Source: CBDUUP01 sp965370435
Lineage (GTDB): Bacteria > Chloroflexota > Anaerolineae > Anaerolineales > UBA11579
NCBI GenBank assembly: GCA_965370435.1
Contig: CBDUUP010000220.1
Coordinates: 1 to 7,673 of the forward strand
Reading direction: 5' to 3'
DNA length: 7,673 nucleotides
A model generated the notes under the pieces. That model did no database searches. It was not told the origin of the DNA and saw nothing but the letters and a program-made list of their open reading frames with translations. This document shows positions 6,001 to 7,673 of this stretch, one piece after another (positions within the stretch are counted from its first letter, which is position 1; each line of letters starts with the position of its first letter). The translations under genes were made by a program, and so were the position numbers.

Positions 6001-6092
6001 CACCCCGCCCCTTCGGGGCAGCGACCTTTGGTCGCCCCCCTCTTCCTGGAAGGGAGAGGGGCGGGGTGCAGCGTTGCTGCGCCCCTATGGGG
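6001..6092. repeat. Multi-hairpin palindromic element between the MttB-like and GNAT genes
   Basis: The outer stem caccccgcccct at 6001-6012 pairs perfectly with aggggcggggtg at 6057-6068. Inside are gcgacc/ggtcgc (6021-6026 with 6030-6035) and a competing gcccc/ggggc stem (6007-6011 with 6015-6019). Directly after are gcagc/gctgc (6068-6072 with 6076-6080) and cccc/gggg (6082-6085 with 6089-6092). This fills most of the 126 bases between the MttB-like stop and the GNAT start. It begins 10 bases past the MttB-like stop in the direction of transcription. There is no T-run, so it resembles a dispersed repeat cluster that could act as a partial terminator or mRNA processing point. Confidence 0.75.
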
Positions 6093-6102
6093 ATTCGGGG
6101 TT

Positions 6103-7503
6103 TCAATTGGTCTCATTATTTCTGGTGAATTCCTTTATGATCTCATCGAGTTCTTGTTCCTGATCTGGGGAGAGCGGGGGGACTTGGTGGTCGGCCAGGA
6201 GGCGGGTAGCTTCGGACTGGGCGCGGTTGGTGAGGGTGTCGCGGCCGTCACGGTCCCATTCGGGGAAGGTACGGCGGTCGGCGAGGAGGGATTGGAGGGT
6301 CTCGCCAGCGCGGAGGTAGCGGATGGTGTGGCGCTGGCCCAGGAAGTTGCGGGAATCGTCCATCACAGCGGCGATCACTTCCACCGCCAGGGCATCCTCG
6401 TCCACGGCGAAGCCCCGGCAAGCTCGGCGGACCGAGGCGGCGATCTCGTCATCGATCACCAGTTGGGCGTAGGATGCCATCACCCCGGCGGCCATCTCGC
6501 CGAAACCGGAGAGTTCGTCGGCCCCGGCCAGGGCGGGGAGGATGGCGTTGAACGCACGTTCGTACCCGGATTGAACGTCTATGGTGATGGCGTCGGTGCA
6601 AAAGCCATAAACATTGACGGGGATAGAATACCGCTGTCCGATCTGGACTGTGGCGGCGGAAGCCATGCTGGATTCTACCCCACCCCAGACCGGGATTCCG
6701 GTGCGGGGGTCCATCACCGCCAGGCGGCCGCAGTAAAAGACTGGGAGTCCAGGATGAACTGTCTGCGCCAGGACGATGGAGGCCAGCACTTCGGCGTTCT
6801 GCTGGGCCAATGCGCCGGACAGGGACATAGGGGCGGTGGCCCCGGCGGTGGGGCTGGGGAGAGGGCCGAAGGGAATTCCCAGCCGGGCGGTCTCCAGGAT
6901 GGCGGCGGCGGTGTCATCGGGGAATGACAAGGGGCTGACGGGGGAGATGGCGATGGTGAGGGTCTCGGCGGGCGGGCCGATGACAGCGGCCATCCGGGCC
7001 AGCGCGACTACCTCGGCGGCGTTCTGAATTCCGGGGCCGTGAACCGGCTTGGTGGTGTTCGAAAGGGTATGCCGGTAAGCAGCCAGGGACATCACCTGCG
7101 CGGGAACGTCTGTGGGGGTGAAGAGGGGGGTGAGGGTGGTGAGGTTCTCTAGCGCATCCAGAAGGCGAGCGCTGTCGCATACGTCCAGCGCCACTGCGGG
7201 GCGGCGTTGACCGGTGGAGGGATCAAAGAGGTTGGGCACGCCGCCAACGTTGTGCCAGTGCAGGCTGCCGTCCCCTAATATGGCTTCTTGTTCATTTCGC
7301 CCGCGGGTGCGCACCTGGGGCGGGCATTGGGCGATGGCGTTCTCCACCAGATCGGGCGGCAGGAGAACCCGGTCGCCGTGAACGGCGGCTCCTGAGCCGG
7401 TCAGAACTTCACGCGCGGCGGGATGGGTCAGAACCACGCCGATCTCGCTCAGGATTCGGAGGGTGGCGTTGTGGATTTGGTCGAGGTCGTTGGGTGTGAG
7501 CAT
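6103..7503 (-). CDS. MttB-superfamily corrinoid methyltransferase, non-pyrrolysine type
   Basis: This 466-residue protein belongs to the trimethylamine methyltransferase (MttB, COG5598) superfamily. Members move a methyl group from a methylated amine to the Co(I) of a partner corrinoid protein. Recognisable segments are the N-terminal LTPNDLDQIHNATLRILSEIGV, the barrel region GIQNAAEVVALARMAAVIG, SPLSFPDDTAAAILETARLGIP, and the C-terminal MDDSRNFLGQRHTIRYLRAGE followed by PPLSPDQEQELDEIIKEF. The frame has no internal TAG, so it is not a pyrrolysine enzyme. Characterised non-pyrrolysine relatives act on glycine betaine, proline betaine, carnitine or gamma-butyrobetaine, and the substrate here is unknown. 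The ATG at 7503 has an in-frame TGA four codons upstream, which rules out a longer protein, but no clear Shine-Dalgarno site. No corrinoid protein gene adjoins it in the window. A RACo-like activator lies three genes downstream. Confidence 0.9.
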   Translation of the reverse strand: MLTPNDLDQIHNATLRILSEIGVVLTHPAAREVLTGSGAAVHGDRVLLPPDLVENAIAQCPPQVRTRGRNEQEAILGDGSLHWHNVGGVPNLFDPSTGQRRPAVALDVCDSARLLDALENLTTLTPLFTPTDVPAQVMSLAAYRHTLSNTTKPVHGPGIQNAAEVVALARMAAVIGPPAETLTIAISPVSPLSFPDDTAAAILETARLGIPFGPLPSPTAGATAPMSLSGALAQQNAEVLASIVLAQTVHPGLPVFYCGRLAVMDPRTGIPVWGGVESSMASAATVQIGQRYSIPVNVYGFCTDAITIDVQSGYERAFNAILPALAGADELSGFGEMAAGVMASYAQLVIDDEIAASVRRACRGFAVDEDALAVEVIAAVMDDSRNFLGQRHTIRYLRAGETLQSLLADRRTFPEWDRDGRDTLTNRAQSEATRLLADHQVPPLSPDQEQELDEIIKEFTRNNETN

Positions 7504-7605
7504 AAGAAGTGGTCAGTGAACAGTGGGTAGTGGTCAGCAGGTGGTGATTGGAATGGGTCAGTATTGTAACTCTCTATTCTCCAGTCTCTATTCACGATTC
7601 TCTAT
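7504..7605. repeat. Low-complexity intergenic repeats upstream of the MttB-like gene
   Basis: agtggtcag occurs at 7508-7516 and 7529-7537. tctctat occurs at 7571, 7585 and 7599, exactly 14 bases apart. The third copy lies inside the last codons of the upstream gene, so its stop codon falls within the repeat array. Such 'ggtcagtg' and 'ctctattctc' strings are common intergenic filler. No promoter was recognised. Confidence 0.5.
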
Positions 7606-7673
7606 CATAGATTTCGATTATATGGTGGAGGATTTTGACGGTTTCGGGGAGGCGGGGGAGGACGGCGCGGGTG
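7592..7673 (-). CDS. 3' end of an unidentified gene
   Basis: A - strand frame enters from the right edge and ends with TGA at 7594-7592. Twenty-six codons are visible, ending LPETVKILHHIIEIYDRES. The case for coding is the third-position composition: in the first 16 codons nearly every third base is C, as in the neighbouring genes, and the other two frames lack this. The product is not recognised. It lies 88 bases upstream of the MttB-like start on the same strand and may be the previous gene of one transcription unit. The last few codons run into a 14-bp-spaced repeat, which suggests the original C-terminus may have been extended or replaced. Confidence 0.6.
   Translation of the reverse strand, partial: TRAVLPRLPETVKILHHIIEIYDRES

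Noticed and set aside
5977..6003. GTG at 6003 as the GNAT start
   Set aside because: The codon lies inside the outer stem of a palindromic repeat, and homologous proteins begin near the ATG at 5976.
5836..6927. 363-codon + strand open frame opposite the MttB-like and GNAT genes
   Set aside because: It runs antisense through the MttB-like gene, a hairpin element and the GNAT 5' end. It is glycine-rich with no family resemblance, and open antisense frames are expected in GC-rich DNA.

Overview
This is a GC-rich chromosomal window, and both the gene and intergenic content suggest an uncultured or environmental Chloroflexota-type bacterium. The taxonomic call is an inference. It rests on the strong G/C bias at third codon positions, the gene families present, and gaps filled with short palindromic or tandem repeats of the kind common between genes in that phylum. 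No rRNA, tRNA, CRISPR array, transposase or phage gene is visible.

Layout. On the + strand there is the 3' two thirds of a Gfo/Idh/MocA oxidoreductase (1-680), a repeat-filled gap, and a compact nitroreductase-family flavoprotein (813-1325). A 319-base convergent gap (1326-1644) holds only repeats and hairpins. Everything from 1645 to the right edge is on the - strand. In transcription order it reads: the last 26 codons of an unidentified gene (7592-7673), an MttB-superfamily corrinoid methyltransferase without pyrrolysine (6103-7503), a COG3375-type GNAT acyltransferase (5083-5976), an enolase-superfamily OSBS/N-succinylamino acid racemase (3974-5080, two bases after the GNAT stop), a 300-bp imperfect tandem duplication (3351-3962), and a RACo-like ATP-dependent reductive activator with an N-terminal [2Fe-2S] ferredoxin domain (1645-3459).

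How the genes may work together. The MttB homologue and the RACo-like protein are two parts of the known corrinoid-dependent demethylation machinery (methyltransferase, corrinoid protein, second methyltransferase, reductive activator). The corrinoid protein and the second methyltransferase are not in the window. Between these two genes sits a tightly coupled GNAT/racemase pair. In Geobacillus such a pair belongs to a route that N-succinylates D-amino acids, racemises the succinyl derivative and then desuccinylates the L form. No desuccinylase is seen here. Whether the two modules are functionally linked or only neighbours is open.

The most unusual structure is the duplication at 3351-3962. 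It carries a second, broken copy of the first 36 codons of the activator gene. That coding part differs at 15 of 97 positions, mostly in a synonymous pattern. The adjoining 158 bases, which cover the leader, the first codons and one hairpin arm, are identical in both copies. Each copy ends in a 21-22 bp hairpin, and the two hairpins show one compensatory base-pair change.
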